From Chlorocebus sabaeus (Eukaryota; Chordata; Mammalia; Primates; Cercopithecidae), in the NCBI RefSeq assembly GCF_047675955.1, contig NC_132912.1, positions 19,752,500 to 19,816,499 of the forward strand: a DNA stretch of 64,000 nt. The letters are read 5' to 3'. The notes beneath the pieces are model-generated. The model saw nothing but the letters and a program-made list of their open reading frames with translations, was not told the DNA's origin and ran no database searches. Numbering within the stretch: the first letter of the stretch is position 1; each line of letters starts with the position of its first letter. Below are positions 24,190-35,867 of this stretch, one piece after another. Both the position numbers and the translations under genes were made by a program.

Positions 24190-25064
24190 ATGACCAGAGG
24201 AAAAAAAGGGATTTAGGAAATTAAAATACAACACTCAAAAATTTTAGACATTGACAAAAATACTGGAATATAAATTCAACCCCTTCTCCTCCAGAAAAAA
24301 GAGTATAAAGAAAAGGAAAATATGGAAAAAAATAAGAAAATTTAAGGGTCAATTCAGAAAGTTCAATATCCAAATAGTAGCAATTCCAGGAAGAGAGAAC
24401 AGAGAAAATAGATCAGGGAGAAAATGGTAAAATAAATAATGCAAAAATTTCCCCAGATTAATGAAGGCCTCTAACTTCCAGGTACAATAAATTGGGAAAG
24501 ATTTATGCCAAGGCGCTCCATAGCGAAATTTCAGGGAAACTGAGATGGCAGCACTGTCCGTAAAGATTATCTGTGAATATAACTGTCCACATAAAAAGAT
24601 TCATGAATACTGAAAGAATCACTGAAAGCTGGGAGATACTGGAGCAATCTTCTTAGAAACTACAAATTAATAGAGTTATCTAGAAGCTAGAAGATAATGG
24701 AGAAGCTGTCTAGCTATCTAGAAGCTAGAGGATAATGGAGAAACTGTCTAGCTATCTAGAATCTAGAAGATTTGCATTCATTACATTAAATAATTTTTGA
24801 ACCTGAGTTCCAAAGCCAACCAAACTAAAAATTGACTAGGAGCATAGTATTTGAAACAAACAAACAAAAAATCTTTAGAAATTAACGTTCTATGTGCTCT
24901 GTACTCTAGCAAAATGAGGGAGGAAGCTGAGGAAAAGGAAGACATGGGATCAGGGACCCAGGGCTGAAGTTTGAGAGAAGGCCTACAGGTTGTTAAGGAG
25001 AGGACCCAAAGAGCAAGCCATTCAGGCTGGAGCAAAGGGACAGGGGATTTTGGAAGTCTTCTTC
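24190..25064 (+). mobile_element. old L1M LINE, ORF1 region
   Basis: Several blocks match L1M ORF1 in order: AGAAAATATGG..AAAAATAAGAAAA, CAGGAAGAGAGAACAGAGAAAAT, AATTTCCCCAGA, GAAATTTCAGGGAAAC, a tandemly amplified GCTAGAAGATAATGGAG block, and GAAAAGGAAGACATGGGATC. Many stops and frameshifts make it non-coding. The younger L1PA at 25075 interrupts it. Confidence 0.8.
24677..24770 (+). repeat. 38-bp minisatellite, about 2.5 copies
   Basis: Units start at 24677, 24715 and 24753, each with TATCTAGAAGCTAGA or a close variant followed by GATAATGGAGAA and CTGTCTAGC. Units one and two differ at about two positions. The unit lies within L1M ORF1 text. Confidence 0.9.
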
Positions 25065-25070
25065 TAAAAC

Positions 25071-25122
25071 TTTTGTTTTTTGTTTTTTGTTTTTTGTTTT
25101 TTGTTTTTATTTTTTATTTTTT
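25071..25122. repeat. (TTTTTTG)n-(TTTTTTA)n tract at an L1 5' junction
   Basis: About five TTTTTTG units followed by three TTTTTTA units. The tract lies between the left target-site duplication and the first L1 base, so it is inside the insertion. Confidence 0.85.
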
Positions 25123-25498
25123 ATGCAGCCATAAAAAAGGATGAGTTTGTGTCCTTTGTAGGGACATGGATGCAGCTGGAAACCATCATTCTTAGCAAAC
25201 TATCACAAGAACAGAAAACCAAACACCGCATGTTCTCACTCATAGGTGGGAACTGAACAATGAGATCCCTTGGACTCGGGAAGGGGAACATCACACACCG
25301 GGGCCTATCATGGGGAGGGGGGAGGGGGGAGGGATTGCATTGGGAGTTATACCTGATGTAAATGACGAGTTGATGGGTGCAGCACACCAACATGGCACAA
25401 GTATACATATGTAACAAACCTGCACGTTATGCACATGTACCCTACAACTTAAAGTATAATAATAATAAATAAATTTTAAAAAATAAATAAAAAAAAAA
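25075..25498 (+). mobile_element. L1PA 3' end, severely 5'-truncated
   Basis: The last ~115 bases of ORF2 start at 25121, followed by the complete 3' UTR with its G-rich tract (GGGGAGGGGGGAGGGGGGAGGG) and an AATAAATAAA tail. The direct repeat TAAAACTTTT lies at 25065-25074 and 25499-25508. It is inserted in an older L1M. Confidence 0.95.
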
Positions 25499-25508
25499 TA
25501 AAACTTTT

Positions 25509-25950
25509 ATACGTTTCCCTTTCCTAAAGGAAAGGGTAATCATAGTTTATCTAGTACTTTAATCTAGTACAAAATTATGTTGAGAAATTGTTGGAGAGTT
25601 TAGGAATTAGCCATAAAGTATAAAGAGCTGAGCAAATGAAAATAAATTAGATAATTAACTCCAGAAAAAAATTAAAAAATAAATAATTCTTAATCCTCAT
25701 ACACTATTGACTCAGCAGTAAACCATACTATTTATGTAGTAATAATGTTATAAACTCTGAATATGAATTTAATTACATCAGGTGGTAGAGGCTGCTAGGA
25801 GGCAGTGAGTGAGTAAGAAACTGCTGGTTATATAGTATAGAAAAATTTTTAGTTTTAACAATGAAATAGATAAAGAACCTGACATATATATATGATTTAT
25901 CAAAACAGAGGTGCCCACTAGAAGAAACGAATCAAAATTTTTTGTCTTCA
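25509..25950 (+). mobile_element. old L1M LINE, continuation
   Basis: Text such as GAGCTGAGCAAATGAAAATAAATTAGATAATTAACTCC and GCTGCTAGGAGGCAGTGAGTGAG follows on from the L1M ORF1 part at 24190-25064. It is non-coding and the right boundary is uncertain. Confidence 0.55.
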
Positions 25951-26031
25951 GAGCTCAAGACTTCCAGTGCAGCTTGAATTTTTGAACAATATGCATAAAA
26001 TAATTAAGTGAAAATAAAGTATAATGCCCTC

Positions 26032-26057
26032 TTCTCTCTCTCTCTCTCTCTCTCACT

Positions 26058-26106
<49 letters not shown>
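26032..26106. repeat. compound (TC)n-(AC)n microsatellite
   Basis: About 14 TC units followed by about 23 AC units. The long uninterrupted AC block is likely to be length-polymorphic. Confidence 0.95.
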
Positions 26107-26108
<2 letters not shown>

Positions 26109-26739
26109 AGTTATAACCTTAAATAGGCATTCAGCACTGCCTTAAAGTTTCACTACATGTTTCTGGTTTGAACGCTTTCTGGAAGTTAAAAATTACTCCA
26201 AATGTGTGCTTTCTTCTCTTCCCCTCAATCCTCCCACTCCACATTTCTGCAAATTATTTACCCATAAATTTTGTTAAGGGATTCATTATCAAAGAATTCC
26301 CAAGTTGTTCCATCAGCAAACCCATCAGCCAGCCTTCACCTGTTGTCGTGATCCATGTCTTCCCTCAGAAAAGACCCTTTGCCGCCAACACTCAGAAACC
26401 CATTCCTCCTCCTCTTCCCAAGAATTTTCATTATGCTCTTGCTCTCTTTCTCAGACACTAGCCTCTCTACTGAATTGTCTGCTGAATTATCAACAAGCAG
26501 GCTCACATGGCTACCCTAAAACAAGAAAAACACAAAACAACCCTCGATTGTCCTCACTTCTATTCCAGCTTCCAACAGATTCATCTTGTTCATTTCATGA
26601 CAAAACTTCTCGAAAGCATTCACCACATTACTGTTTCCAACTTGGTCCTCACACTGGCAGTGCAACCCCCGTGACTCCGTCATGAACCTAGTTACTTACA
26701 CCTTTGCATATTTTCTTTTTCGACACACATACACTCCCT
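26107..26739. other. possible old LINE (L2/CR1-like) body, no gene
   Basis: Two overlapping forward frames (26168-26461, 26305-26685) are Ser/Pro/His-rich and have no domain. The sequence leads directly into an L2-like 3' end, so I suspect a worn L2/CR1-type LINE. Confidence 0.35.
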
Positions 26740-26850
26740 TCAATAAAATGTAAGCTTCATGAAGTCAGAGAGTTTATCTTTTGTGCTGCTATCCTGATTC
26801 TTAATACATAGCACCTAACCTTCAATAAATATTTTGACCACTGTAATATC
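26740..26850 (+). mobile_element. L2 LINE 3' end
   Basis: AAAATGTAAGCTTCATGAAGTCAGAGA, then ATACATAGCACCTAACCTTCAATAAATATTTT follow the characteristic L2 3' terminus in order. Confidence 0.75.
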
Positions 26851-27090
26851 TTTACTTCACAACAAGACAATGATTTTCTAAAAGATACTTTAGCATAAAA
26901 TGTATAGTACACACTGTGGAATGTATGATGACTACTTGAATAGATTTTTAAGATCTAAACTTTAAAACCTCTTCTATTTAGTGTAAATATGGAATGTGAA
27001 TCCCATGCTGATATACATTTCTTATTTTGCATCAATCTGTGTGTATGTTACATATGTAAATATAACATGCTACAAAAATAGCTAAATATT

Positions 27091-27405
27091 GGCAGGCATG
27101 GTGGCTCACACCTGTTATCCCAGCACTTTGAGAGGCTGAGGTAGGTGGATCACCTGAGGTTAGGAGTTCGAGACCAGTCTAGCCAACATGGCAAAACCTC
27201 GCCTCTATTAAAAATACAAAAATTAGCCAGGTGTGGTGGCACGCACCTGTAGTCCCAGCAACTGAGGAGGATGAGGCAAGGGAACTGCCTGAACCCAGGG
27301 GGCAGAGGATAGAGTGAGCTGAGATGGTAACACTGCACTTCAGCACTCCAGTCGGGGTGACAGAGTGAGACTTCGTCTCAAAAAAAAATAAAAAATAAAA
27401 AAAAA
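27091..27405 (+). mobile_element. Alu (AluS/J-like), full length
   Basis: Both arms and an A-rich tail with AAT interruptions. Flanked by the direct repeat TAAATATT. The right arm contains a small internal duplication (CACTTCAGCACTCCAG). Confidence 0.95.
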
Positions 27406-28168
27406 GGTAAATATTTATCACTACAAACACCACCAATACATTCTATGTATCCATTGCCTAAAAATCAGAATTTTAGTGTCCATATGTTTCCTGGAAAATG
27501 TAGTGGAAAACTAAGGAAATAATGAAAACTCTATACATTTTTAATTTAACAGAAAATTCCTGTTGCTCTGTAGGTGGGATGGGGCAAAATCACTTGGTAC
27601 CAGGATTTATTGTGACAGAAACTACTGAACCCTAAGTAGAAGATAAGGCAGCCTTTCTTTGGTGGCAGTCATCTCTTGCTCTGCCTTTTTTTTCATTCAT
27701 TCTTTCTTTTTTCCAATTTTTCTCCTGCCCTAACCAATTAGAGTGTCCACAGGCCAGGTGGTAAATGTCCTATTGTCCTTAAAACTTATGAGATTATTAC
27801 AACATGGAATAGTTCCTAGGAGACTCATTTTTCTTCCACTGTTAGCCATGCCATCTTATTCTTATTCCAGAGAGTCCACATTTCTGTCAACTCCAGCCCC
27901 ATCTTCATAGGTGTTACACATTAAAGACCATCATTCTTCATTTTTTCCAATGATGTGAAGATTTCAGAGATCATTAAGTCATCTAACAACAAAGATACAT
28001 AAACAGTGGAATTGCTCTTAGACCTCTCTCTATATATATAATATTATATTACTGCCAGTTCTTTGGACTCCTTTATAGGAGATCATCTACTGCATAGATC
28101 AACTTTGAGGTTGATCTATGATTTTGTAGATGTGTTATATTTGATTGATGCAACAGAGATATATAGCT
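27406..28168. other. no gene recognised
   Basis: Single-copy-looking DNA with a short (TA)n patch near 28,032. Confidence 0.4.
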
Positions 28169-28480
28169 TTTTGGTTTTTTTGTATTTTTTTTTTCTTTTG
28201 AGACAGGCTCTCTCTGTCACCCAGGCTGGAGTGTAGTGGCGCAATCTCGGCTCACTGCAACCTCCACCTCCTGGGTTTAAGCGATTCTCCTGCCTCAGCT
28301 TCCCGAGTAGCTGGGATTACAGGTGCACACCACTGTGCCTGGCTAATTTTCATATTTTAAGTGGAGAAAGGATTTTGCCATGTTGGCCAGGCTGAACTTG
28401 AACTCCTGGCCTCAGATGATCTGTCTGCCTCGACCTCCCAAAGTGCTGGGATTACAGGTGTGAGTCACTGCACCTGACTG
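28169..28480 (-). mobile_element. Alu (AluS-like), full length
   Basis: Complete reverse-strand Alu from the T-rich tail to CACCTGACTG. GATATATA-type text lies on both sides as a probable target duplication. It stands 375 bases from the forward AluY at 28856. Confidence 0.95.
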
Positions 28481-28855
28481 ATATATATCTTGTTGAAACC
28501 TATCAGTTAACCTTCATCTTTTTAAAAGAGTACATATAACCTGAGAATTACCTTTTTTTGAACATTTTTGAGATAATTCACCAGTAAATTGATAGAGGCC
28601 AGAGAATATCTTAGGAGATTCTTCATTAATAGGAAAATAGTTCTGATTTTACTCATTTTATGTGTTTAGAAGAGGTTATATAATATGAGGATTATTTATT
28701 CATTAAGAGTTTGAAGAAATTCATAAGTACAGTGCTTTTTGGTGGAAATTTTATTGGAGGTAGTCGGTTGACAACTTAGGACAATAGATTTTCTGCTATA
28801 TTTTTACTTCTCTCCCACAAGGCCTTCTGCTTTTTATACAAATTTATTTGCCTTT

Positions 28856-29163
28856 GGCCGGGTGCGGTGGCTCACGCCTGTAATCCCAGCACTTTGGGAG
28901 GCCAAGGAGGGCGGATCATGAGGTCAGGAGACTGAGACCATCCTGGCTAACATGGTGAAACCCTGTCTCTACTGAAAAAAAAAAAAAAAGTACAAAAAAT
29001 TAGCCGGATGGGGTGGCAGGCACCTGTAGTCCCAGCTACTAGGGAGGCTGAGGCAGGAGAATGGCGTGAACCCGGGAGGCGGAGCTTACAGTGAGCCAAG
29101 ATCACGCCACTGCTCTTCAGTCTGGGCGACAGAGCAAGACTCCATCTCAAAAAAAAAAAAAAA
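28856..29163 (+). mobile_element. AluY
   Basis: Carries AluY-type text: GACCATCCTGGCTAACATGG and GGCGTGAACCCGGGAGGCGG. The flanking direct repeats ATTATTTGCCTTT / ATTTATTTGCCTTT are near perfect, the poly(A) tail is about 15, and the middle linker has expanded to A15. It is the least-diverged Alu in the window. Confidence 0.95.
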
Positions 29164-31020
29164 TTATTTGCCTTTTCCTTATGGATTAGAACTGTATACT
29201 GAGGGAAGAGGCAGTTTTCACTAAATGCTGTAGCATTATATACTCTTATATTCAGATTGCGGTAATTTAATTAAGATGTTGACATCTATAAATGACACTG
29301 TTCTCAGATTTTCTTCTGTGCATAAGATTTTTTGAGCTCTATTATCAGGCAAATATTGGCTTATTTTCCAAATGTATAGCATGAAGATTACCTTTTCCTG
29401 AAACTTTGAAAGAACAAACAGCAAAATAGCCTAGATTGAAGCATGTGGTAAGACTTTTTCAGTATCATAAATATTATTGAACTATCATGGATTTCTACAG
29501 TTTCTGTTACTTTTTTATTATTTACAGTATCTCTTTAAAATCATCTTGTTCAGGTTTTCAGATTTCTATTGATATATCTGCTTTTAATATATGTACATAA
29601 TATTTCAATACTTTTATTACACTTACAAATATATTTTAAATATATATACATAATTTATATGCATGTGCATGTATGTGTCTGGGTGCATGTGTGTGTGCAT
29701 AATGTTTGGGTAGTAAAAAATGCAATAAAATTAGGGTAAGCAGATGTCAGAAAGAGATGGGGAGGAGCTGATGGCAGTGGCATATCTTAGACTTGTTGAC
29801 TAAGACATCTCTGAGAGGGTGTAATTTGAGTTAAGACCACAATTCCATGAAAGTGCAAGATATTCTAAGATTTGGGCAGAGTGTATCTGTCACTGGAAAG
29901 AGCAAACATGAAGTCACTAAGAAAAGGATAAGCTTAGTATATTTAGGGAATGGCGTAACCTTATCTCCACTGAGTAAGTTCAGAGGCCAGAAAGCACGTG
30001 GTTTGATAGGATATGATGTCTATGACCTAGTGCAAAGCCTAGCAAATAGAAGGTACTCAATGATTCCTCGCTGGCCAACATATTCAGAGTTTACACTTTT
30101 TATCTCCATTTGATGGAAAGCCATTGAAAAATTTCCTGTTTTATGTTCACCAAGTAGAGAACCTCCTTGTTTTCCCAGAAGGTCAAAGAGAGTCTTAGAG
30201 CCTCACAGATTCTGCAGTTGGTGGAAATTCCTTCCTTCCAGAGCCCAGCAATTCATTGCTTATTCTTTCTAATTTCAACATTCCCATTTTTGTTTATTTG
30301 TGTGCTTTTATGTATATTTCAAGTGATAGAAAACATGAATAAGATCTTACTGGAAATAAGAGGCCAGAATATACATTTTAAAGGAAAAAATCTTTCAGAC
30401 TTCCTATGAAAAGAGAAGAAAAATTTCAAAAACCTATGTCTTGGAAGGACTACACTCCACAGCAAAAATTTAATGCCTTCACCTTCTTCATCTTAAAACA
30501 AGACTGGTTTCTATTGACTTGCATCCATTTTCAATTGCCCAGTTTGTGAATTATTTAGTTTCCTCTCTATTCTTCCTTTTTTTTCTTTCCAACTCCAGGG
30601 AAATATTACTTCATAACAGCTTGAAAAAAAGGAAAGGCAGGAGAAATAGAAAGCTCAAAACACCAACCTCAGGACTTTTTTTTTTAACTAAAACATTTTT
30701 TTTAGTATCATCTCAGCCATAGCATCACATCATCAACCTGTTTGAAAAAAAAGGGAAAAGAAGAATGCTTTTTATCTGCTGCATTTCTACTCAAGTAATT
30801 CAAGTTATTTCAAATGTATTGTAATAATTTTGAAATAATGTTGAAATGTGCTTCCTTCCTACATTTGCAATTCTGTGCAACTTGACTACCAATTCAAATG
30901 AAAATTGCAATAAAAACCACACAAGAGCACATGATTTGCATTTTCAAGTTATAATCTAAGGACAGAATTTGATAATATATAAACTGCCTTTTTATGAAGA
31001 ACTGAAATAAATTTACTATT
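29164..31020. other. no gene recognised; faint old-repeat patches
   Basis: A worn ancient-repeat piece at about 29795-29850 (CTCTGAGAGGGTGTAATTTGAG) and a MIR/L2-like tail at about 30005-30065. A TA/TG-rich patch lies at 29,620-29,700. Open frames at 29847-30113, 30167-30409 and 30519-30722 show no domain. Confidence 0.4.
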
Positions 31021-31098
31021 TCACTAATATGGTACAATGGCAAGCAGACAAGCAGTTCACTAATATTCACATGGTACAATGACAAGCAGACAAGCAGT
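31021..31098 (+). repeat. tandem duplication, 36/42-bp units
   Basis: TCACTAATAT..GGTACAATGGCAAGCAGACAAGCAGT at 31021-31056 is followed directly by the same text with a 6-bp insertion (TCACAT) at 31057-31098. One substitution separates the shared parts. Confidence 0.9.
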
Positions 31099-31104
31099 TC
31101 AGAG

Positions 31105-31200
31105 GCCCTGAATTTACTACTTACAAAGCTATTGCTCTCTGAACTTCAATTTCCTCTGTAAATTGGGAATAACACTTAATCTTTCACAGGGCTGTTCTAA
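31105..31200 (+). mobile_element. MIR SINE fragment
   Basis: TGAATTTACTACTTACAAAGC, then GAACTTCAATTTCCTCTGTAAATTGGGAATAA, then CACAGGGCTGTTCTAAG match the right part of MIR in sense orientation. Confidence 0.7.
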
Positions 31201-31202
31201 GG

Positions 31203-31236
31203 CAGTGGTTCTCAAAGTGTGTACCCCAGACCAAAG
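31203..31236. mobile_element. MER5A-like DNA transposon terminus
   Basis: About 33 bases (CAGTGGTTCTCAAAGTGTG, then TACCCCAGACCA) match one terminus of the non-autonomous hAT element MER5A. The rest of the element is absent and reverse-strand L1 sequence starts at once. Confidence 0.7.
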
Positions 31237-34200
31237 TGTATACCCAGTAATGGGATTGCTGGATGAAATGGTCTTTCTGGTTCTAGGTCTTTGAGGAATC
31301 ATCACAATGTCTTCCATAATGGTTGACCTAATTTACATTCCTACCAGCAGTGTAAAAGCATTCCCATTTCTCCACAGCCTCACAGCATCTGTTGTTTCTT
31401 GACTTTTTAATAATCGCCATTCTGACTGCCATGAGACGGTATCTCACTGTGGTTTTGATTTGCATTTCTCTAATGATCAGTGATGTTGATCTTTCTTTTT
31501 ATATGTTTGTTGGCTGCATAAATGTCTTCTTTTGAGAAGTGTTTTTTCATGTCCTTTGCCCACTTTTTAATGGGGTTGTTTGGGGTTTATTTTTGTAAAT
31601 TTGTTTAAGTTCCCTGTAGATTCTGGATATTAGACATTTATCAGATGAATAGATTGCAAAAATTTTCTCCCATTCTGTAGGTTGTCTGTCCACTCTGATG
31701 ATAGTTTCTTTTGCTGTACAGAAGCTCTATTAGTTTAATTAGATCCTATTTGTCAATGTTTGCTTTTGTTGCAATTGCTTTTGACATTTTCATCATGAAA
31801 TATTTGCCCATGCTTATATGCTGAATGGTATTGCCTAACTTTTCTTCTAGGGTTTTTATAGTTTTGGGTTTTACATTTAAGTCTTTAATCCATCTTGAAT
31901 TAATTTTTGTATAACGTGTAAGAAAGGGGTCCAGTTTCAATTTTCTGCATATGCTAGCCAGTTATCCCAGCACTATTTATTAAATAGGGAATCCTTTCCC
32001 CATTGCTAGTTTTTGTCAGGTCTGTCAACAATCAGATAGTTGTAGATGTGTGATCTTACTTCTGAGTTCTAGATTCTGTCCCATTGGTCTATGTTTCCGT
32101 TTTTGTACTAGTACCATGCTATTTTGGTTACTGTAGCCTTGTAGTATAGTTTGAAGCCAGGTAGCATGATGCCTCCAGCTTTGTTCTTTTAGCTTAGGAT
32201 TGTCTTGGCTATATTGGCTCTTTTTTGTTTCCATATGAATTTTAAGGTATTTTTTTTCGAATTCTGTGAAGATGTCAATAGTAGTTTAATGGGAATAGCA
32301 TTGATTTATAAATTACTGTGGGCGTTATGGCCATTTTCACAATATTGATTCTTCCTATCCATGAGCCTGGCATGTCTTACCATTTGTTTGTGTCTTCTTT
32401 GCTTTCCTTGAGGAGAGGTTTGTAGTTCTCCTTGAAGAGGTTCTTCATTTCCCTTGTTAGCTATATTCCTAGGTATTTTATTCTCTTTGTAGTAATTGTG
32501 AATGGGAGTCCATTCATGATTTGGCTCTCTGCTTGTCTATTGTTGGTGTATAGGAATGCTTGTGATTTTTGTACATTGATTTTATATCCTGAGACTTTGC
32601 TGAAGTTGCTTTTCAGCTTAAGAAGCTTTTGGGCCAAGATGGTAAGGTTTTCTAGATACAGGATTATGTAATCTGTAAACAGAGACAGTTTAACTTCTTA
32701 TCTTCCTATTTGAATACTCTTTATTTCTTTCTCTCCTCTGATTGCCCTGGCCATAACTTCCAATTCTATGTTGAATAGGAGTGATGAAAGAGGACATCCT
32801 TGTCTTATGCTGGTTTTCAAAGGGAATGCTTCCAGCTTTTGCCCATTCAGTATGATATTGGCTGTGAGTTTGTCATAAATGGCTCTTATTATTTTGAGAT
32901 ACATTCCATCAATACCTAGTTTATTGAGAGTTTTTAACATGAAGGGTTGTGGAATTTTATCGAAAGACTTTTCTGCGTCTATTGAGACAATCCATCATTA
33001 TGTGATTTTTGTCTTTGGTTCTGTTTATGTGATGAATTATGCTTATTGATTTGCATATGTTGAACCAGCCTTGCATCCTGGGTTTGAAGCCTCCTTGATC
33101 ATGGTAGATAAACTTTTTGATGTGCTGCCGGATTCAGTTTGCCATTATTTTGTTGAGAATTTTTGCACTAATGTTCATCAGAGATATTTTTCTGATATTT
33201 TCTTTTTTTGTTGTATCTCTACCAGGTTTTGATATCAGGATGATGCTGGCCCCAAAAATGAGTTAAGGAAGAATCCTTCCTTTTTAATTGTATGGAATAA
33301 TTTCAGAAGGAATGGTACCAACTTCTCTTTGTACCTCTGGTAGAATTCAGTGGCAAATTCACCTGGTCCTGGGCTTTTATTTGTTGGTATGCTATTTATT
33401 ACTCCATTTCAGAACTTTTTATTGGTCTTTTCAGGGATTCAGCTTCTTTCTGGTTCAGTCTTGGGAGGGTGTATTTGTCCAGGAATTTATCCATTTCTTC
33501 TAGATTTTCTAGTTTATTTTCATAGAGGTATTTACCGTATTCTCTGATGGTTGTTTGTATTTCTGTGGGTTCAGTTCTGATATCCCATTTATTATTTTTA
33601 TTGTGTCTATTTAATTCTTCTCTCTTTTCTTCTTTTTTAGTCTAGCTAGTGGTCTATTTTATTTTATTTTTTTTTTTCAAAAAAACGCCTCCTAGATTCA
33701 TTGATTTTTTGAAGGGTTTTCATGTCTGCCTCCTTCAGTTCTACCCTGATCTTGGTTATTTCTTGTCTTCTGCTAGCTTTGGGCTTTGTTTCCTCTTGGT
33801 GCTCTAGTTCTTGTAGTTTGGTGTTAGGGTGTCGATTTGAGATCTTTTGAGCTTTTCAGTGTGGTGATTTAGTGCTACAAATTTCCCTCTTAACACTGCT
33901 TTAACTGTGTCCAAGAGATTCTGGTACATTGTCCCTTTGTTCTCACTGGTTTCAAATAACTTCTTGATATCTACCTTAATTTCATTATTTACCCAGGAAT
34001 CATTCAGAAGCAGGTTGTTCAATTTCCATGTGGTTGTGTAGTTTTGAGTAAGTTTCTTAATCTTGAGTTCTAGTTTGATTGTGCTGTGGTCTGAGAGACT
34101 CTTTGTTATGATTTCAGTTCTTTAGCATTTGCTGAGGAGTTTTACTTCCAATTATGTGACCAATTTTAGAGTAAGTACCATGTGGTGCCAAGAAGAATGT

Positions 34201-34770
34201 ATATTCTGTTGTTTTGCAGTGGACAGTTTTACAGATATCTATCAGGTCCACTTGATCCAGAGCTGAGTTCAAGTCCTGAATATCCTTCTTTATTCTCTGT
34301 CTCAATGATCTGTGTAATATTGACAGTTGGGTGTTGAAGTCTTCCACTATTATTGTGTGGGAGTCAAAGTCTCTTTGTAGGCCTCTAAGAACTTGTTTTA
34401 TGAATCTGAGTGCTCCTGTATTGGGTGCATATATATTTAGGATACTTAGCTCTTCCTCCTGAATTGGCCCCTTTACCATTATGTAATGCCCTTCTTTGTC
34501 TTTTTTGATCTTTGTTGGTTTAAAGTGTTTTTTCAGAAACTAGGATTGCAACCCCTGCTTTTTTCTGCTTTCCATTTGCTTGGTAAATTTGCCTCCATAC
34601 TTTATTTCGAGCCTATGTGAGTCTTTGATATGAGATGGATCTCTTGAATACAGTACACTGATGGGTCTTGACTCTTTCCAGCTTGCCATTCTGTGTCTTT
34701 TAATTGGGGCATTTATTCTATTTACATTTAAGGTTAATATTGTTATGTGTGGATGTGATCCTGCCATCAT
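31237..34770 (-). pseudogene. L1 ORF2 (endonuclease-reverse transcriptase), decayed and C-truncated
   Basis: In working L1s, ORF2p nicks target DNA and reverse-transcribes L1 RNA in the nucleus. Here the start is at 34770, and the endonuclease part is split between the frames 34540-34770 and 34114-34479. The reverse-transcriptase palm is partly visible at 32698-32940 (SIRQGCPLSSLLFNIELEV), and the C-terminal text at 31746-31940. Frameshifts and stops separate these, and the C-terminus is deleted. Confidence 0.9.
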
Positions 34771-34812
34771 GATGCTAGCTGGTTATTTTGCAGACTTGTT
34801 GATGTAGTTGCT

Positions 34813-35867
34813 TCATAGTGTCATTGGTCTTTGTACTTCAGTGTGTTTTTGTAGTGGCTTGTAACAGTTTTTCCTTTCTATATTTAGCGTTTCCTTCAGG
34901 AGCTCTTGCAAGGCAGGCCTGGTGGTAATGAATTCCCTTAGCATTTGCTTGTCTGTAAAGGATCTTATTAATATTTCTCTTTTGCTTATGAAGCTTAGTT
35001 TGGTCAGGTATGAAATTCTGGGTTGGAAATTCTTTTCTTTTAGAATGTTGACTATTGGCCCCCCACTATCTTCTGGCTTGTAGGGTTTCTGCTGAGAAGT
35101 CTGCTGTTGGTCTGATGGACTTCTCTTTGTAGATGACCTGGCCTTTCTCTCTGGCTGCCCTTAACATTTTTTCCTTTATTTTGACCTTGGAGAATCTGAT
35201 TGTGTGTCTTGGGGTTGATCTTCTTCTGGAGTATCTTACTAGGGTTCTCTTGATTTCCTGAATTTGAATGTTGGTCTGTCTTACTAGTTTTGGGAAGTTC
35301 TCCTGGATGATATCCTGAAGTATGTTTTCCAACCTGGTTCCATTTTCCTCATCTCTTTCAGGTACACCAATCAGCTATGGGTTCAGTCTTTTTGAGTAAT
35401 CCCATAGTTCTCTGAGGTTTTGTTCATTCCTTTTCGTTCTTTTTTTCTCTAATCTTGTTTGCCTGCCTTATTTCAGCAAGATAGTCTTTACGCTCTGAAA
35501 TTCTTTACTCTGCCTGCTCAGTTTGGCTACTGATACTTGCGGTTGCATTGCGACGTTCTTGTGTTGTGTTTTTCTGCTCCATCAGGTCATTTACGCTTGT
35601 CTTTAACCTGGTTATTCTGGTTAACACCTCCTGTAATGTTTCATCATGGTTCTTAACTTCTTTGCATCAGGTTAGAACACGCTCCTTTAGCTCAACAAAG
35701 TTCATTATTACCCACCTTATGAAGCCGACTTCTGTCAGTTCATCTATCTCAGCCTCAGCCCAGTTCTGTGCCCTTGCCCGAGAGGTGTCGCAATCATTTG
35801 GAGGAGAAGAGGCACTCTGGGTTTTTGAGTTTTCTGCATTTTTTCGTTGATTCCTTCTCGTCTTCAT
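34813..35867 (-). pseudogene. L1 ORF1 (RNA-binding chaperone), decayed
   Basis: ORF1p coats L1 RNA as a trimer in working elements. The N-terminal frame (35667-35867) begins MKTRRNQRKNAENSKTQ, a form typical of older primate L1s. The RRM/C-terminal part appears at 35066-35332 (LQDIIQENFPKLVRQ, then KEKMLRAAREKGQV). Frameshifts separate the two, and the coiled coil between them is not open. Confidence 0.9.

Noticed and set aside
24677..24770. Regularly spaced repeats considered as a CRISPR-like array
   Set aside because: Units are head to tail without unique spacers, inside L1M sequence of a primate genome.
31746..35867. Reverse-strand frames with endonuclease and RT text
   Set aside because: Decayed L1 ORF2 and ORF1, not an independent gene.
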